Part shown: positions 45,579 through 55,025 of the stretch, in pieces
Position numbering within the stretch: position 1 is the stretch's first letter
Layout of the letters: each line of letters starts with the position of its first letter
Source: Chelatococcus albus
Lineage (GTDB): Bacteria > Pseudomonadota > Alphaproteobacteria > Rhizobiales > Beijerinckiaceae
Length of the DNA: 64,000 bases
Direction of reading: 5' to 3'
NCBI RefSeq assembly: GCF_030067675.1
Contig: NZ_JASJEV010000004.1
Coordinates: 1-64,000, forward strand
Translations under genes and position numbers: made by a program
Notes under the pieces: generated by a model
What the model was told of the DNA's origin: nothing
Seen by the model: only the letters and a program-made list of their open reading frames with translations
Databases searched by the model: none

Positions 45579-48181
45579 GCGGCTTCCCCGTAGCTCGGAC
45601 AGGCCTCCGCAAGCGCCGCGATCAGGCCGCTGCGGTCGAATTTAGCCACGAAGTCGGCAACGCCCAGGCGGCGCGCCCGCTCCACGATCGACTGGCTGAC
45701 ATAGGACGACAGGGCGATCACCGGAATATCCGCGGTCGCAGGCTCGACGCGCAGCGCTTCGATAAGATCGAAGCCGCTCTTGCCCGGCATCTCGATGTCG
45801 GTGACGACGACGTCGACCTTGCGACCCGCCGCAAATATGGCGAGCGCCTCGTCGGCGTCGTTGGCGATGGCGACGCGATAGCCCGCCGCCTTGAGCACAG
45901 GCCCGAGCAGGCTGCGGAAGAAGGCCGAATCGTCGACGAGCAGGACGGTGCGCGCCGCCGCGCTCGGCGGGCTGCCGCGGTTGAGCCAGTCCTCGTGCCC
46001 CAGCGGGAGGAAATGCGCCACGTTGACGATCTCCGCGGCGCGCCCGCGCACAATCGCGGAGCCGACCACCTCGGGACGATCGGTGACCAGATCGATGACG
46101 ATGTGCTCCTCAACGATGTCGACGATCTCGTCGACCATCAGCCCGAGGGCCCTGTCCCCATCGGAGAAGACAACGATCGGCTGAGCGCCTTCCGTGCGGA
46201 CGCGGACTGCGGGGTCTGCCGGAACGAGCGGCATGAGCCGCCCGCGATACTGGAGCAGGATGCGCCCGCCCACCCGCTCGATCTTGCTCGCATCCACTTC
46301 CTCGAGGCGGGTCACGACCGACAGCGGCACGGCCTTGAGGCCGTCGCCGCCGGCACGGAAGACGAGGAGCGTCACCGCCTCCTTCTCCTCCTCCTCCTCG
46401 GGTGCCGGAGCCTCGGCCACCTCGTCGGTGAACATGGCGCGTTCGCCGACACTGACGCCGACCGTGCGCGAAACGCCGTTGGGGTCGATGATCAGCACCA
46501 CCGCGCCATCGCCGAGGATCGTGTTGCCGGAAAACAGCGAGAGATGGCGCAGCCGCCTCGACATCGGCTTCACCACGATTTCCTCGGTGTGGAAGACGCC
46601 GTCGACGAGAATGCCGAAGCGCTGCCGCCCGACCTGCGTGATGACAATGAAGCCGTCGTCGTTCGCTCCCTGGTGCCCGACGTCGAGCTGCAGCAGGGCC
46701 GCGAGCGGCACGACCGGCAGCAGGCGGTCGCGCAGGCGCAGCACGGGCGTGTCGTCGATGTGCTCGATCTCGTGATCCGAGCCTGGTCGAACCCGCACGA
46801 GCTCGAGCACGGCGACCTGCGGGATGGCGAAGCGCTGCCCCCGCGCGCTGACGATGAGCGCGGCGATGATGGCGAGCGTGAGGGGGATCTTGATGGTGAA
46901 GGTCGTGCCGCGGCCGAACTCCGAATGGATGTCGATCGTGCCGCCGATGAGCTCCAGATTGCTCTTCACCACATCCATGCCGACGCCGCGTCCCGACACG
47001 GCGGTAACGCTGCTGGTCGTCGTAAAGCCTGGGTGGAAGATGAACTTCGCTACCTGGGCGTCGCTCATGCGATCGACGTCGATCTCCGCCGCGAGCCCGC
47101 GCTCGATGACCGTGCGGCGGATGCGCCGGTAGTCGAGCCCCCGCCCATCGTCGGAGACCTCGATCGTGATGGTTCCGCCTTCGTGGTAGGCGCCGAGCCG
47201 GATGGTCCCGCGTTCCGGCTTGCCACGGGCGACGCGCTCGGCCGGGCTCTCGATGCCGTGGTCGGCCGAGTTGCGGACCATGTGCGTCAGCGGGTCTTTG
47301 ATGATCTCGAGCACCTGGCGGTCGAGCTCGGTCTCGGCCCCCTGCATCACCAGATCGATCTGCTTGCCCAGTTCGGTGGCGAGGCCGCGCACGACGCGCG
47401 GCAGCTTCTGCCATGCCGAGCCGATGGGCTGCATGCGCGTCTTCATGACGCCTTCCTGCAGCTCCGCGGTGACGTGCGACAGGCGCTGCAGCGGCACCTT
47501 GAAGGCCGTGTCGTCCTGGCGGCGGGCGATCTCGAGGAGCTGGTTGCGCGTCAGCACGAGCTCCGAGACCATGGTCATCAGATGCTCGAGGGTATTGACG
47601 GTCACGCGGATGGTCTGCACCCGCGGCGCCCTTGCCTCCTCCACCTCGGCGACCGCGCGCCTCGCTTCGTCCTCGCGCGCAGGCGACTGCGGCGGCCCGT
47701 CGGGCGAGGCCATCTCGTCATGGGCCGGCGCGTCGCGCCGCGCGTCCTCCGGCGACGGGGCCGGCCGCCCGCCAGAGGCATCGTTCGCCGCGCGGATGTC
47801 CACCTCGCCCGTGCTGCCGAGGCGCTCGAGCCCCTCGATGAGATCCTCGTCGAGACCGGGAGGCTCGGCGGCGGTGCGTTCCAGCTCCCCGAGGATCAGC
47901 TTGATGCGATCGATGGTCGCCAGGATGAGCGAGACCGCGTCGCTCGTGACGGGCATGCCGTCGCGGAACTTACCCATGAGCGACTCGGCCGCATGCGCGA
48001 GCGTCTCGAGGCGGGGCAGACCGAGAAAGCCGCAGGTGCCCTTGATGGTGTGGACGAGCCGGAAGATGTTCTGCAGGATCGTCGTGTTGTTCGGATCCTG
48101 CTCGAAGCGGACGAGTTCGATGTCCACGACATCGAGATGTTCGCTCGTTTCCGTCAGAAACTCGCGCAGTAGCTCGTCCAT
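45575..48181 (-). CDS. cheA: Chemotaxis histidine kinase CheA with C-terminal receiver
   Basis: An 868-residue hybrid kinase. The Hpt domain has phospho-acceptor His44 in LVHTIKGTCGF. A variable, charged linker (about 130-240) is followed by the dimerisation domain, the HATPase (LVRNS-like MVRNSADHGIESPAERVA, then GRGLDYRRIRR and GRGVGMDVVKSNLELIGG) and two CheW-like regions. Residues ~745-868 are a receiver domain (TVLLVDDSAFFRSLLGPVLK, Asp in VVVTDIEMPG). The extra receiver makes it a CheAY-type kinase, which may siphon phosphate back. ATG 48181 begins MDELLREFLTETSEHL. Confidence 0.95.
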   Translation of the reverse strand: MDELLREFLTETSEHLDVVDIELVRFEQDPNNTTILQNIFRLVHTIKGTCGFLGLPRLETLAHAAESLMGKFRDGMPVTSDAVSLILATIDRIKLILGELERTAAEPPGLDEDLIEGLERLGSTGEVDIRAANDASGGRPAPSPEDARRDAPAHDEMASPDGPPQSPAREDEARRAVAEVEEARAPRVQTIRVTVNTLEHLMTMVSELVLTRNQLLEIARRQDDTAFKVPLQRLSHVTAELQEGVMKTRMQPIGSAWQKLPRVVRGLATELGKQIDLVMQGAETELDRQVLEIIKDPLTHMVRNSADHGIESPAERVARGKPERGTIRLGAYHEGGTITIEVSDDGRGLDYRRIRRTVIERGLAAEIDVDRMSDAQVAKFIFHPGFTTTSSVTAVSGRGVGMDVVKSNLELIGGTIDIHSEFGRGTTFTIKIPLTLAIIAALIVSARGQRFAIPQVAVLELVRVRPGSDHEIEHIDDTPVLRLRDRLLPVVPLAALLQLDVGHQGANDDGFIVITQVGRQRFGILVDGVFHTEEIVVKPMSRRLRHLSLFSGNTILGDGAVVLIIDPNGVSRTVGVSVGERAMFTDEVAEAPAPEEEEEKEAVTLLVFRAGGDGLKAVPLSVVTRLEEVDASKIERVGGRILLQYRGRLMPLVPADPAVRVRTEGAQPIVVFSDGDRALGLMVDEIVDIVEEHIVIDLVTDRPEVVGSAIVRGRAAEIVNVAHFLPLGHEDWLNRGSPPSAAARTVLLVDDSAFFRSLLGPVLKAAGYRVAIANDADEALAIFAAGRKVDVVVTDIEMPGKSGFDLIEALRVEPATADIPVIALSSYVSQSIVERARRLGVADFVAKFDRSGLIAALAEACPSYGEAA

Positions 48182-48291
48182 GAGTTCAACCCGACAAGGC
48201 GCGCGAGCGACCGCTCGCGCGCGAACGCGACTCTGCGCCCAGTGTCGGGGGTAAGGGTTTATGATCGGTTGAGACGATCGCGCACCCGCGC

Positions 48292-48936
48292 TCAAGCAAC
48301 GGGTTCGGCGACGATCCGCACCCCGCCGTCGGCGAGAGAGAAACTTACGCCCATTCCGGCCGCCCGGGCGATGAGGCCCGTATAGAACGGCTGGATGGCG
48401 TGGGCGTCGACCGAGCCGTTCTCCGACCGCCCGGCGACGAGGTCCTCCGCATGGGCGGGAATGCGCGCGTTCACGCCACGCGCATCGATGACGAAGCGCA
48501 CATTGTCGCCGTCCACCTCCACCTGGGCCTCCAGGGAACCGCCGCGCGGAATGGCGTTGGTGGCGAGAAGCAGCAGGTTGAGCAGCAGCTTCACCTTGTT
48601 CTTCGGCAGGAGCAGGCGCGGCGCAGTCCACGTCACCGACAGCTTGTCGTCGTTGAGGAAACCCTTGGCCACCTGCTCGGCGTCGCCGAGGTCGATCGAG
48701 GCACCGGCCGAGCCGGCGGCACCGAAGGCAAGGCGGGCGAACTGCAGGCGGGCAGACGCCTGGCGCGCGCTCTTCTTGATGAGGTCGAGCGCGAATTCCT
48801 TCATCGACGCATCGTCCTCGTCCTCCAGCACCTCAAGGCCGTTGACGATGGCGCCGACGGGGCTGATGACGTCGTGGCAGACGCGGCTGCAGAGCAGCGC
48901 GGCGAGATCGAGCGCATCGAGCGCGACGGCGGTCAT
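48292..48936 (-). CDS. chpT: Histidine phosphotransferase ChpT
   Basis: A 214-residue phosphotransferase that passes phosphate from CckA to CtrA and CpdR. The phospho-accepting histidine is His21 in LLCSRVCHDVISPVGAIVNG, the ChpT signature. The rest is a degenerate HATPase-like fold (LLPKNKVKLLLNLLLLATNA). ATG 48936 has GGAG upstream. It lies 110 nt upstream of cheA on the same strand. Together with ctrA and sciP in the window it places much of the CtrA pathway near the motility genes. Confidence 0.9.
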   Translation of the reverse strand: MTAVALDALDLAALLCSRVCHDVISPVGAIVNGLEVLEDEDDASMKEFALDLIKKSARQASARLQFARLAFGAAGSAGASIDLGDAEQVAKGFLNDDKLSVTWTAPRLLLPKNKVKLLLNLLLLATNAIPRGGSLEAQVEVDGDNVRFVIDARGVNARIPAHAEDLVAGRSENGSVDAHAIQPFYTGLIARAAGMGVSFSLADGGVRIVAEPVA

Positions 48937-49122
48937 GCGAGGCTCCGCTGGCGGCGAATCACGAGGGGGCGAGGCCCTAGTCCAGGGCGCGATGTGATAC
49001 ACCCTCGAACGGAATCCCGAAAGGGCCGCCCCGTCGCAGCACGGCCCGCCCCGCGCCGCTTGCAAAGCCGGGCGAGAGCGCCGAAACACGGGTTCCTGGA
49101 AGTCCTGTCCGCCGGATGCACG

Positions 49123-49953
49123 ATGTCCCTCGACCTCGAAGCTCGCGACGACGTCGCCCTGCTCCTCGGCACCATCGCCCGCCGGGCCGGTGCCGCCATC
49201 CTCGACGCATTCGAACGGGGCCTCGCGACCCGCGGCAAGGCCGATGGCAGCCTCTGTTCCGATGCGGATCTCGCAGCCGAGGAGTGCATTCTGGCGGCCC
49301 TCGACAGGGCCTTTCCCGGCCTGCCCGTCATCGCCGAAGAGCGCACCGCCGCTGGCGGCGCGACCGACGTGGCCGATGTCTTCTTTCTCGTCGACCCGCT
49401 CGACGGGACGAGCGACTTCATCGCCGGCACGGGCGAGTACACGGTCAACATCGCCGCGGTCTCCGGCGGCCGCCCGATCGCCGGAGCGATCTACTCGCCC
49501 CAGATGGAACATCTGTGGATCGCGGGGCGCAGGGCGATGACGGCTGCCGCCCGCCCCGGGGACGCCGCCGCCGGCCTCGGTCCCTGGCGGGATCTCGCCG
49601 TCCGCCCGGCGCCGAGAGAAGGCCTCGTGGCGCTGGCGAGCCGGCGCCACGGCGACGCCGCGACGGAGGCTTTCCTCGCGCGCCTGCCGAGGCACGAGCG
49701 GCGGGCGGCATCGTCCTCGCTGAAGTTCTGCCTGATCGCCGCGGGCGAGGCAGACGTCTACCCGCGCTTCGGCACGACCATGGAATGGGACACGGCGGCG
49801 GGAGAGGCCATTCTCACGGCGGCCGGTGGCATCGTCACCGATCCGAGCGGCGCTCCCCTCGTCTACGGGCGCACGGACAGCCGCTTCGCCAATGGCCCCT
49901 TCATCGCCTGGGGAGACAAGACCTTCGCCGCCCGCATGACGCAGGCGGCGTGA
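49123..49953 (+). CDS. cysQ: Inositol-monophosphatase-family phosphatase, CysQ-like
   Basis: A 276-residue lithium-sensitive-type phosphatase. Metal-binding motifs are SDADLAAEECILAAL, VIAEER and VDPLDGTSDFIAGTGEYTVN, with the C-terminal TMEWDTAAGEAILTAAGG. The pattern fits 3'(2'),5'-bisphosphate nucleotidases (CysQ) that clear PAP from sulfate assimilation, which agrees with the cys genes 4 kb away. A generic inositol phosphatase is possible. ATG 49123 was taken as the first plausible start. It converges with the YHS gene 7 nt away. Confidence 0.8.
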   Translation: MSLDLEARDDVALLLGTIARRAGAAILDAFERGLATRGKADGSLCSDADLAAEECILAALDRAFPGLPVIAEERTAAGGATDVADVFFLVDPLDGTSDFIAGTGEYTVNIAAVSGGRPIAGAIYSPQMEHLWIAGRRAMTAAARPGDAAAGLGPWRDLAVRPAPREGLVALASRRHGDAATEAFLARLPRHERRAASSSLKFCLIAAGEADVYPRFGTTMEWDTAAGEAILTAAGGIVTDPSGAPLVYGRTDSRFANGPFIAWGDKTFAARMTQAA

Positions 49954-49960
49954 CCAGCAT

Positions 49961-50476
49961 CTAATAGACGAGCTGCTTCTCGACGCCGGGCCAGCGCGCC
50001 TCGGCCTTGTCGGCGAGTGCGCCATCACTCACGAAGCGATCGCGCGCCTCCTGCGTGCGGAAGACGTAAAGCCTCTCGCCGACGATGGCGAAGATCGCCG
50101 GATCGGCCTCGACCACGAGGCCACGCGCGCAGGCTTCCGCATCATAGCCGCCGCAACGCGGCAGATAGGCCCCCGGCTCACGCCTGAAGGCCTCGAGATT
50201 GGCGGCGCTGGCGAAGCGCCACACGACGCCGCGCCAGATGAGTTCGTGCTCGGCCCGCCCCGCCCGCGCGGCGCCCTCGGCGAAATAGGCCACGGGATCG
50301 TAGCCGAAGAGGGCCAGGCCGCTCAGGCCGTCCGCCAGCATGCGCTCGCTAAGGCCGACGAGCGGCACGCGCACCGGTGCAGCGCCCCCGGAGGCGGCGT
50401 GGGCGATGCCGGCCGCCAAGGCGGCGAGAATCGCCAGGATGGTGCGGAGACGGGCGCTATGCCTTGCCGGCGACAC
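49961..50476 (-). CDS. Secreted YHS-domain protein
   Basis: A 171-residue protein with an N-terminal signal peptide (ILAILAALAAGIAHAASG). The YHS-like region reads LALFGYDPVAYFAEGAAR, then WRFASAANLEAFRREPGAYL and PRCGGYDAEACARG. This pattern occurs in small periplasmic alphaproteobacterial YHS proteins thought to bind metal, but no function is established. I chose GTG 50476, preceded by GGAG with 7-nt spacing, over the upstream TTG. It diverges from eipA. Confidence 0.8.
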   Translation of the reverse strand: MSPARHSARLRTILAILAALAAGIAHAASGGAAPVRVPLVGLSERMLADGLSGLALFGYDPVAYFAEGAARAGRAEHELIWRGVVWRFASAANLEAFRREPGAYLPRCGGYDAEACARGLVVEADPAIFAIVGERLYVFRTQEARDRFVSDGALADKAEARWPGVEKQLVY

Positions 50477-50614
50477 GTTTGGCTCCAATGCTCGTAATGC
50501 GACTCGGATCCTGCACGCTGTGCAGGCGAAGGCCTACAACCCTGATGTAAGGGAGGCGTTCATAAAATCCATCGTATTTGATGCAACTCACGCCATCGTC
50601 TGAGGAGGCAGGAG

Positions 50615-51199
50615 ATGAGATCAGCCCTGCGCTTCGCCGTCATGCTCGCCGCAACCGCCTGGCTCGCTTGCGGCAGCGCCTTCGCGCAACAGGGCACGCC
50701 GCCGACACAACGGCCCGAAACCTTCTCGCCGAACGAACTCGTCGATTCCGGACACAAGTTCTTCGGCAACATCTCCCGCGGCCTCGCGCTCACCATCCAG
50801 GAGGCGGTGCGCCGCTGGGGCGAGCCGAACGGCTACATCCTCGGCCAGGAAGGCAGCGGCGCCTTCATCGGCGGCCTGCGCTACGGCGAGGGCGTGCTCT
50901 ACACCCGCAACGCCGGCGACCGGCGCGTCTTCTGGCAGGGGCCTTCGCTCGGCTTCGATTTCGGCGGCGACGGAGCGCGTACCATGATGCTCGTCTACAA
51001 CCTGCCCTTCGTCGACGCGATCTATCAGCGGTTCGGCGGCGTCGATGGCTCGGCCTATCTCGTCGCCGGATTCGGCATGACGGCGCTTAACGCCAACGGC
51101 ATCACGGTCGTGCCCATCCGGTCCGGCGTCGGCGCCCGCCTCGGCCTGAACCTCGGCTATCTGAAGTTCACGCAACAATCGACCTGGAACCCCTTCTGA
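50615..51199 (+). CDS. eipA: Envelope integrity protein EipA (DUF1134)
   Basis: A 194-residue DUF1134 protein. It has a signal peptide (MRSALRFAVMLAATAWLACG, then SAFAQQ) and a mature domain with FSPNELVDSGHKFFGNISRG, YILGQEGSGAFIGGLRYGEG and GFGMTALNANGITVVPIRSG. In Brucella, EipA is a periplasmic protein needed for cell-envelope integrity and is reported to be under CtrA control. GAGGAGGCAGGAG upstream gives a strong ribosome site. The YHS gene diverges from it. Confidence 0.88.
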   Translation: MRSALRFAVMLAATAWLACGSAFAQQGTPPTQRPETFSPNELVDSGHKFFGNISRGLALTIQEAVRRWGEPNGYILGQEGSGAFIGGLRYGEGVLYTRNAGDRRVFWQGPSLGFDFGGDGARTMMLVYNLPFVDAIYQRFGGVDGSAYLVAGFGMTALNANGITVVPIRSGVGARLGLNLGYLKFTQQSTWNPF

Positions 51200-51340
51200 T
51201 GCTCCGCCCCGTCGCCCGCGGCGCTGGAATCCGCCGGCGCGCCATGGCAGTGTCCATGTGACGGCGCCGTCCCGTACCACCGCGGAGCGGCGACCGCAGG
51301 GTTTTGGACTGAACGATCGCGCAACCGAAGGATCCCGGCG

Positions 51341-52516
51341 GTGATCGAGACGATCATGGTCTTCGCGCTCGGGTTCCTGACAGCGACCCTCATCGCGCTT
51401 CTTGTTCTGCCGGCCGTCAACCGTCGCGCCGAGCGCCTGGCCAAGCGGCGCATCGAGGCGATCTTCCCCCTGTCTATCGAGGAGCTGTCGGCCGAGCGCG
51501 ACCACCTGCGCGCCGAGTTCGCCGTCACTGCGCGGCGCCTGGAGCGCGAGGCGGAGGCGGCCCGCGCCGCCAGGAGCGCCGACCGCGAAGAGCTCGGCCG
51601 GCGTGCCGTCGCCATCAAGAAGCTGCAGGACGAAATCGCGGAGCACAAGACGGCCGTCGCCGGGCTCGAGAGCGCCCTTGCCCAGAGCCGCGACAGCCTG
51701 GCGCAGGAACGGGCTGTGCTGGAGGAGACGAGCCGCGCCCTCGGGGAAGCGCGCGCCGCCCTCGCCGAGCGCGAAGCCGCCCATGCCGCTCTCGACGGCC
51801 GGCACCGCGAGACGCTGGGGGATCTCGACACCAAGCGCATCACCATCGCCGAACTCGAAACGCGCATCGAGGCGCTCAACGCGCGCATCTACGAGACGGA
51901 ACACGCGCTCGCCGCACGGGAACAGGACCTCGCCGCGGCCGGCCAGCGCATCGCCGAACTCGATCGCCAGCTCACCGACGAGCGAACCCACGGGCGCGTC
52001 CTCGAAGACCGCATCGCCTCGCTCACCAGGCTGCGGGACGAACTGCGCCAGCACGTGGAGCGGCTGGAGGCGAGCGAGGTGGAATTTGCCGCCAAGCTCA
52101 CCGAGGTCGTGGCCAATGCGTCACGTCGAGAAGCAGTGCTCGCGCAGCGCGATGCGGAACTCGCCGCCATGCAGTCGAAGCTGATCGCCGTCGAGGGCGA
52201 GCTCGCGGAACGCACGGCTGCGGCGCGCAGCGGCCGCGGGGCGCTCGAGGAAACCGTCGAGGTCCTGCGTGCGGAGAAGCTGACACTCGAAGCCGCCCTC
52301 GAACAGGCCCGCGCCGACCGAGCCGGCCTGCAGCGCAAGTTGAACCTCCTGCGACGGGAGGGACGGGCCGCGGACGAAGAGATCAGGGCCGAGAACGCGG
52401 CCCTGCGAGCACGCATTGAAGGCGTGGCAGCCGAGATCGCCCGGCTCTCGGGACGCCAGGTCAACGGCCCGGCACGCGACAATGCCGGGGCAGGCAGCCG
52501 CCGCCGTCCGGCCTGA
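51341..52516 (+). CDS. Membrane-anchored long coiled-coil protein
   Basis: A 391-residue protein. One transmembrane helix near the N-terminus (MVFALGFLTATLIALLVLP) is followed by about 330 residues of near-continuous coiled coil rich in Ala, Glu and Arg (RRAERLAKRRIEAIFPLSIEE, then repeated heptads to residue ~375). There is no enzymatic motif. Homologues of this architecture are frequent but unnamed in Hyphomicrobiales. GTG 51341 follows AAGGATC. A role in envelope or septum organisation is possible, but nothing in the sequence demonstrates it. Confidence 0.78.
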   Translation: MIETIMVFALGFLTATLIALLVLPAVNRRAERLAKRRIEAIFPLSIEELSAERDHLRAEFAVTARRLEREAEAARAARSADREELGRRAVAIKKLQDEIAEHKTAVAGLESALAQSRDSLAQERAVLEETSRALGEARAALAEREAAHAALDGRHRETLGDLDTKRITIAELETRIEALNARIYETEHALAAREQDLAAAGQRIAELDRQLTDERTHGRVLEDRIASLTRLRDELRQHVERLEASEVEFAAKLTEVVANASRREAVLAQRDAELAAMQSKLIAVEGELAERTAAARSGRGALEETVEVLRAEKLTLEAALEQARADRAGLQRKLNLLRREGRAADEEIRAENAALRARIEGVAAEIARLSGRQVNGPARDNAGAGSRRRPA

Positions 52517-52625
52517 CCGAGACCTCCCCTCGCTCACAGTCCGTGGCGGCAGCGCGCTCTGGCATCGCCATTGTCCGCAGGCGTACGCTCGGCGCTGGTG
52601 GAAGGCGAGACGAGGGAGGCCGCTC

Positions 52626-53117
52626 ATGCGATATGCGCGGTACAAGGCGGCGGCGCGCAAGCCGGACAGGTTCAGCCGCTTCGCGACCCTGGTGGCGCAC
52701 TGGGCGGGCAAGCCCGTCGTGTTCGGCTGCGCCCTCGCCGCCATGATCCTCTGGGCCCTCGTCGGCCCCTTCTTCGGCTTCTCGGATGTGTGGCAGCTCA
52801 GCGTCAACACCGGGACGACGATCATCACCTTCCTCATGGTGTTCGTCATCCAGAACACACAGAACCGCGATTCCGCCGCCATCCAGATCAAGATCGACGA
52901 GCTGATCCGGGTGAGCAAGGAGGCCCACAACTCCCTGCTCGATCTCGAGGAACTGTCCGAAGAAGAGCTGGAGGAGTTCCGCGCCCATTACGAAATGCTG
53001 GCACGCGAGGCCCGCGCCCGCAGCATGCGGCGTGCGCACCGGGCGGACGAGAACGCGGGACACGAGCGCTCAACGAAGAACGCCCCCACCCGCGGCCCAA
53101 AGTCAGAGCGCGGCTGA
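52626..53117 (+). CDS. Low-affinity iron permease family (PF04120) protein
   Basis: A 163-residue membrane protein. Two helices (VVFGCALAAMILWALVGPF and WQLSVNTGTTIITFLMVFVI) are followed by the family signature QNTQNRDSAAIQIKIDELIR and an acidic coiled segment. Named for the yeast Fet4 relation, bacterial members are not proven iron carriers. ATG 52626 has GAGGGAGG upstream. Its last 15 bases overlap the end of cysNC on the other strand, so the two genes converge tightly. Confidence 0.85.
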   Translation: MRYARYKAAARKPDRFSRFATLVAHWAGKPVVFGCALAAMILWALVGPFFGFSDVWQLSVNTGTTIITFLMVFVIQNTQNRDSAAIQIKIDELIRVSKEAHNSLLDLEELSEEELEEFRAHYEMLAREARARSMRRAHRADENAGHERSTKNAPTRGPKSERG

Positions 53118-55025
53118 GTCCTCTGCCGTCGGCCGCACACCCGAGATCAGGGGCTCGACGAGGGCGACGACCCGCTCGGCGAGCGCTTCCGCGTCCGCGG
53201 CCGCGGCATCGAGAACGAGCTCGGGCGCGAGCGGCGGCTCATAGCTCTGGGCGACGCCGGTGAGCGACGCGATCTTGCCCTCGCGCGCCTGGGCATAGAG
53301 CCCCTTCGGGTCACGCGCGGCGCACAATTCCGCCGGAGCGTCGACGAAGACCTCGACGAATTCGCCCTCGGCGAAGCGGGCGCGCAGGCGCTCCCGGTCG
53401 GCCCGCACCGGCGAGACGAAGGCGCAAAGCACGACGAGGCCCGCCTCGGTCATGAGGCGCGCCACCTCGCCGGCACGCCGCACGTTCTCGCCCCGGCTCG
53501 CGAGGTCGAAACCGAGATCGGCGTTGAGCCCCTGGCGCAGGTCGTCCCCGTCGAGCATCGCCGTATGCCGCCCGAGCGCATGCAGCTTGCGCTCGACCAG
53601 ATTGGCGATGGTCGACTTGCCGGAGCCCGGCAGGCCAGTGAACCAGACGACGAGCGGGCGCTGGTGCTTGAGCCCGGCGCGGGCGGCACGGTCCACGTCG
53701 AAGCCGTGGCGGTGCACGTTGGTCGCGCCGAGCGCCTCCCGCACCATGCCGGCCGCGACGGTGGCATTGGAGAAGCGGTCGACGAGGATGAAGGCTCCCG
53801 TCTCGCGGTTGTCCTCGTAGACGTCGAAGGCAACGGGCGAAACGGTCTCGATCTCGGCGAGACCGATGGCGTTGAGGCCGAGCGTTTCGCTCTGCCGCTC
53901 GGCGAGCGTCTCCACGTCGAGAACGGAGCGGATCGCCCTCACCGTCGCGGGCACCGTGCGTGTGCCGATCTTCAGGAGCACGGAACGACCCGGCAGGAGC
54001 GCATCGTCCGTCATCCACACGAGCCGCGCCAGGAAGCGCGTGGTCACCGACGGCCGCGCCTTGGGCTCGGCGAAGACCTCGCCGCGGGGAGCGTCGATCT
54101 CGTCGGCGAGCACGAGCGTGACGGCATCGCCTGCCACCGCCTCGGCGCGGTCGCCGTCGAAGGTCGCGATGCGCTTTACCTTGCTCTGACGCCCGGACGA
54201 GGCGGCAACAATCGGATCGCCAATGCGCACGCGGCCGCTTGCCACCGTGCCGGAGAATCCGCGGAAGTCGAGGTTCGGCCGGTTCACCCACTGCACGGGC
54301 AGGCGGAAGGGCAGATCCTGCGCGGCCTCATCGACGTCCACCTCCTCGAGATGCCCGATGAGGGTCGGCCCGCCGTACCAGGGCGTGGCCGCGCTCGGTG
54401 CGGTGACGTTGTCGCCGAAGCGGGCCGAGAGCGGGATGGGCACGATGGAACGGAAGCCGAGCTCGTCGGCGAAGGCGTGGAAATCGGCGACGATGCGCTC
54501 GAACACCGCCCGGTCGTAGCCGACGAGGTCGATCTTGTTCACGGCCAGCACGACGTGCCGGATGCCGAGGAGTGCGGCGATGACGCTGTGGCGCTTCGTC
54601 TGCGTCAGCACGCCCTTGCGCGCGTCGACGAGCAGGATGGCGAGATCGGCATTCGAGGCGCCGGTCGCCATGTTGCGCGTGTACTGCTCGTGGCCAGGGG
54701 TATCGGCGACGATGAAGGACCGGCGCGGCGTCGAGAAGTAGCGGTAGGCGACGTCGATGGTGATGCCCTGCTCGCGCTCGGCCTCGAGCCCGTCCACGAG
54801 CAGGGCGAAGTCGATGTCGCCGCCCGTCGTGCCATGGCGGCGCGAGTCGTTTTCGAGCGAGGCGAACTGGTCCTCGAAGATCGCCTTGGTCTCGTAGAGC
54901 AGCCGCCCGATGAGGGTCGACTTGCCGTCGTCCACCGAGCCGCAGGTGAGGAAGCGCAGGAGGCCGCGCCCGGCGGGCACGGGCGCGGCAACGGGACGGG
55001 CGAGTGTTGCGACGGCGGCCGACAT
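53103..55025 (-). CDS. cysNC: Bifunctional sulfate adenylyltransferase subunit 1/APS kinase CysNC
   Basis: A 640-residue fusion. Residues 1-440 form the EF-Tu-like GTPase CysN (P-loop GSVDDGKSTLIGRLL, DTPGHEQYTRNM, NKIDLVGYD) that drives ATP sulfurylase. Residues 450-640 form APS kinase CysC (GLPGSGKSTIANLVERKL, LDGDDLRQGLNADLGF) that makes PAPS. The CysN start overlaps the cysD stop (TGATG). It is last in the cys operon and converges with the iron-permease-like gene. NodQ is the same architecture in nodulating rhizobia. Confidence 0.95.
   Translation of the reverse strand: MSAAVATLARPVAAPVPAGRGLLRFLTCGSVDDGKSTLIGRLLYETKAIFEDQFASLENDSRRHGTTGGDIDFALLVDGLEAEREQGITIDVAYRYFSTPRRSFIVADTPGHEQYTRNMATGASNADLAILLVDARKGVLTQTKRHSVIAALLGIRHVVLAVNKIDLVGYDRAVFERIVADFHAFADELGFRSIVPIPLSARFGDNVTAPSAATPWYGGPTLIGHLEEVDVDEAAQDLPFRLPVQWVNRPNLDFRGFSGTVASGRVRIGDPIVAASSGRQSKVKRIATFDGDRAEAVAGDAVTLVLADEIDAPRGEVFAEPKARPSVTTRFLARLVWMTDDALLPGRSVLLKIGTRTVPATVRAIRSVLDVETLAERQSETLGLNAIGLAEIETVSPVAFDVYEDNRETGAFILVDRFSNATVAAGMVREALGATNVHRHGFDVDRAARAGLKHQRPLVVWFTGLPGSGKSTIANLVERKLHALGRHTAMLDGDDLRQGLNADLGFDLASRGENVRRAGEVARLMTEAGLVVLCAFVSPVRADRERLRARFAEGEFVEVFVDAPAELCAARDPKGLYAQAREGKIASLTGVAQSYEPPLAPELVLDAAAADAEALAERVVALVEPLISGVRPTAEDSAAL

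Noticed and set aside
48400-49122. Extension of the CysQ-like frame upstream over chpT
   Set aside because: Those codons are antisense to chpT and carry no family match. The conserved sequence starts at ATG 49123.
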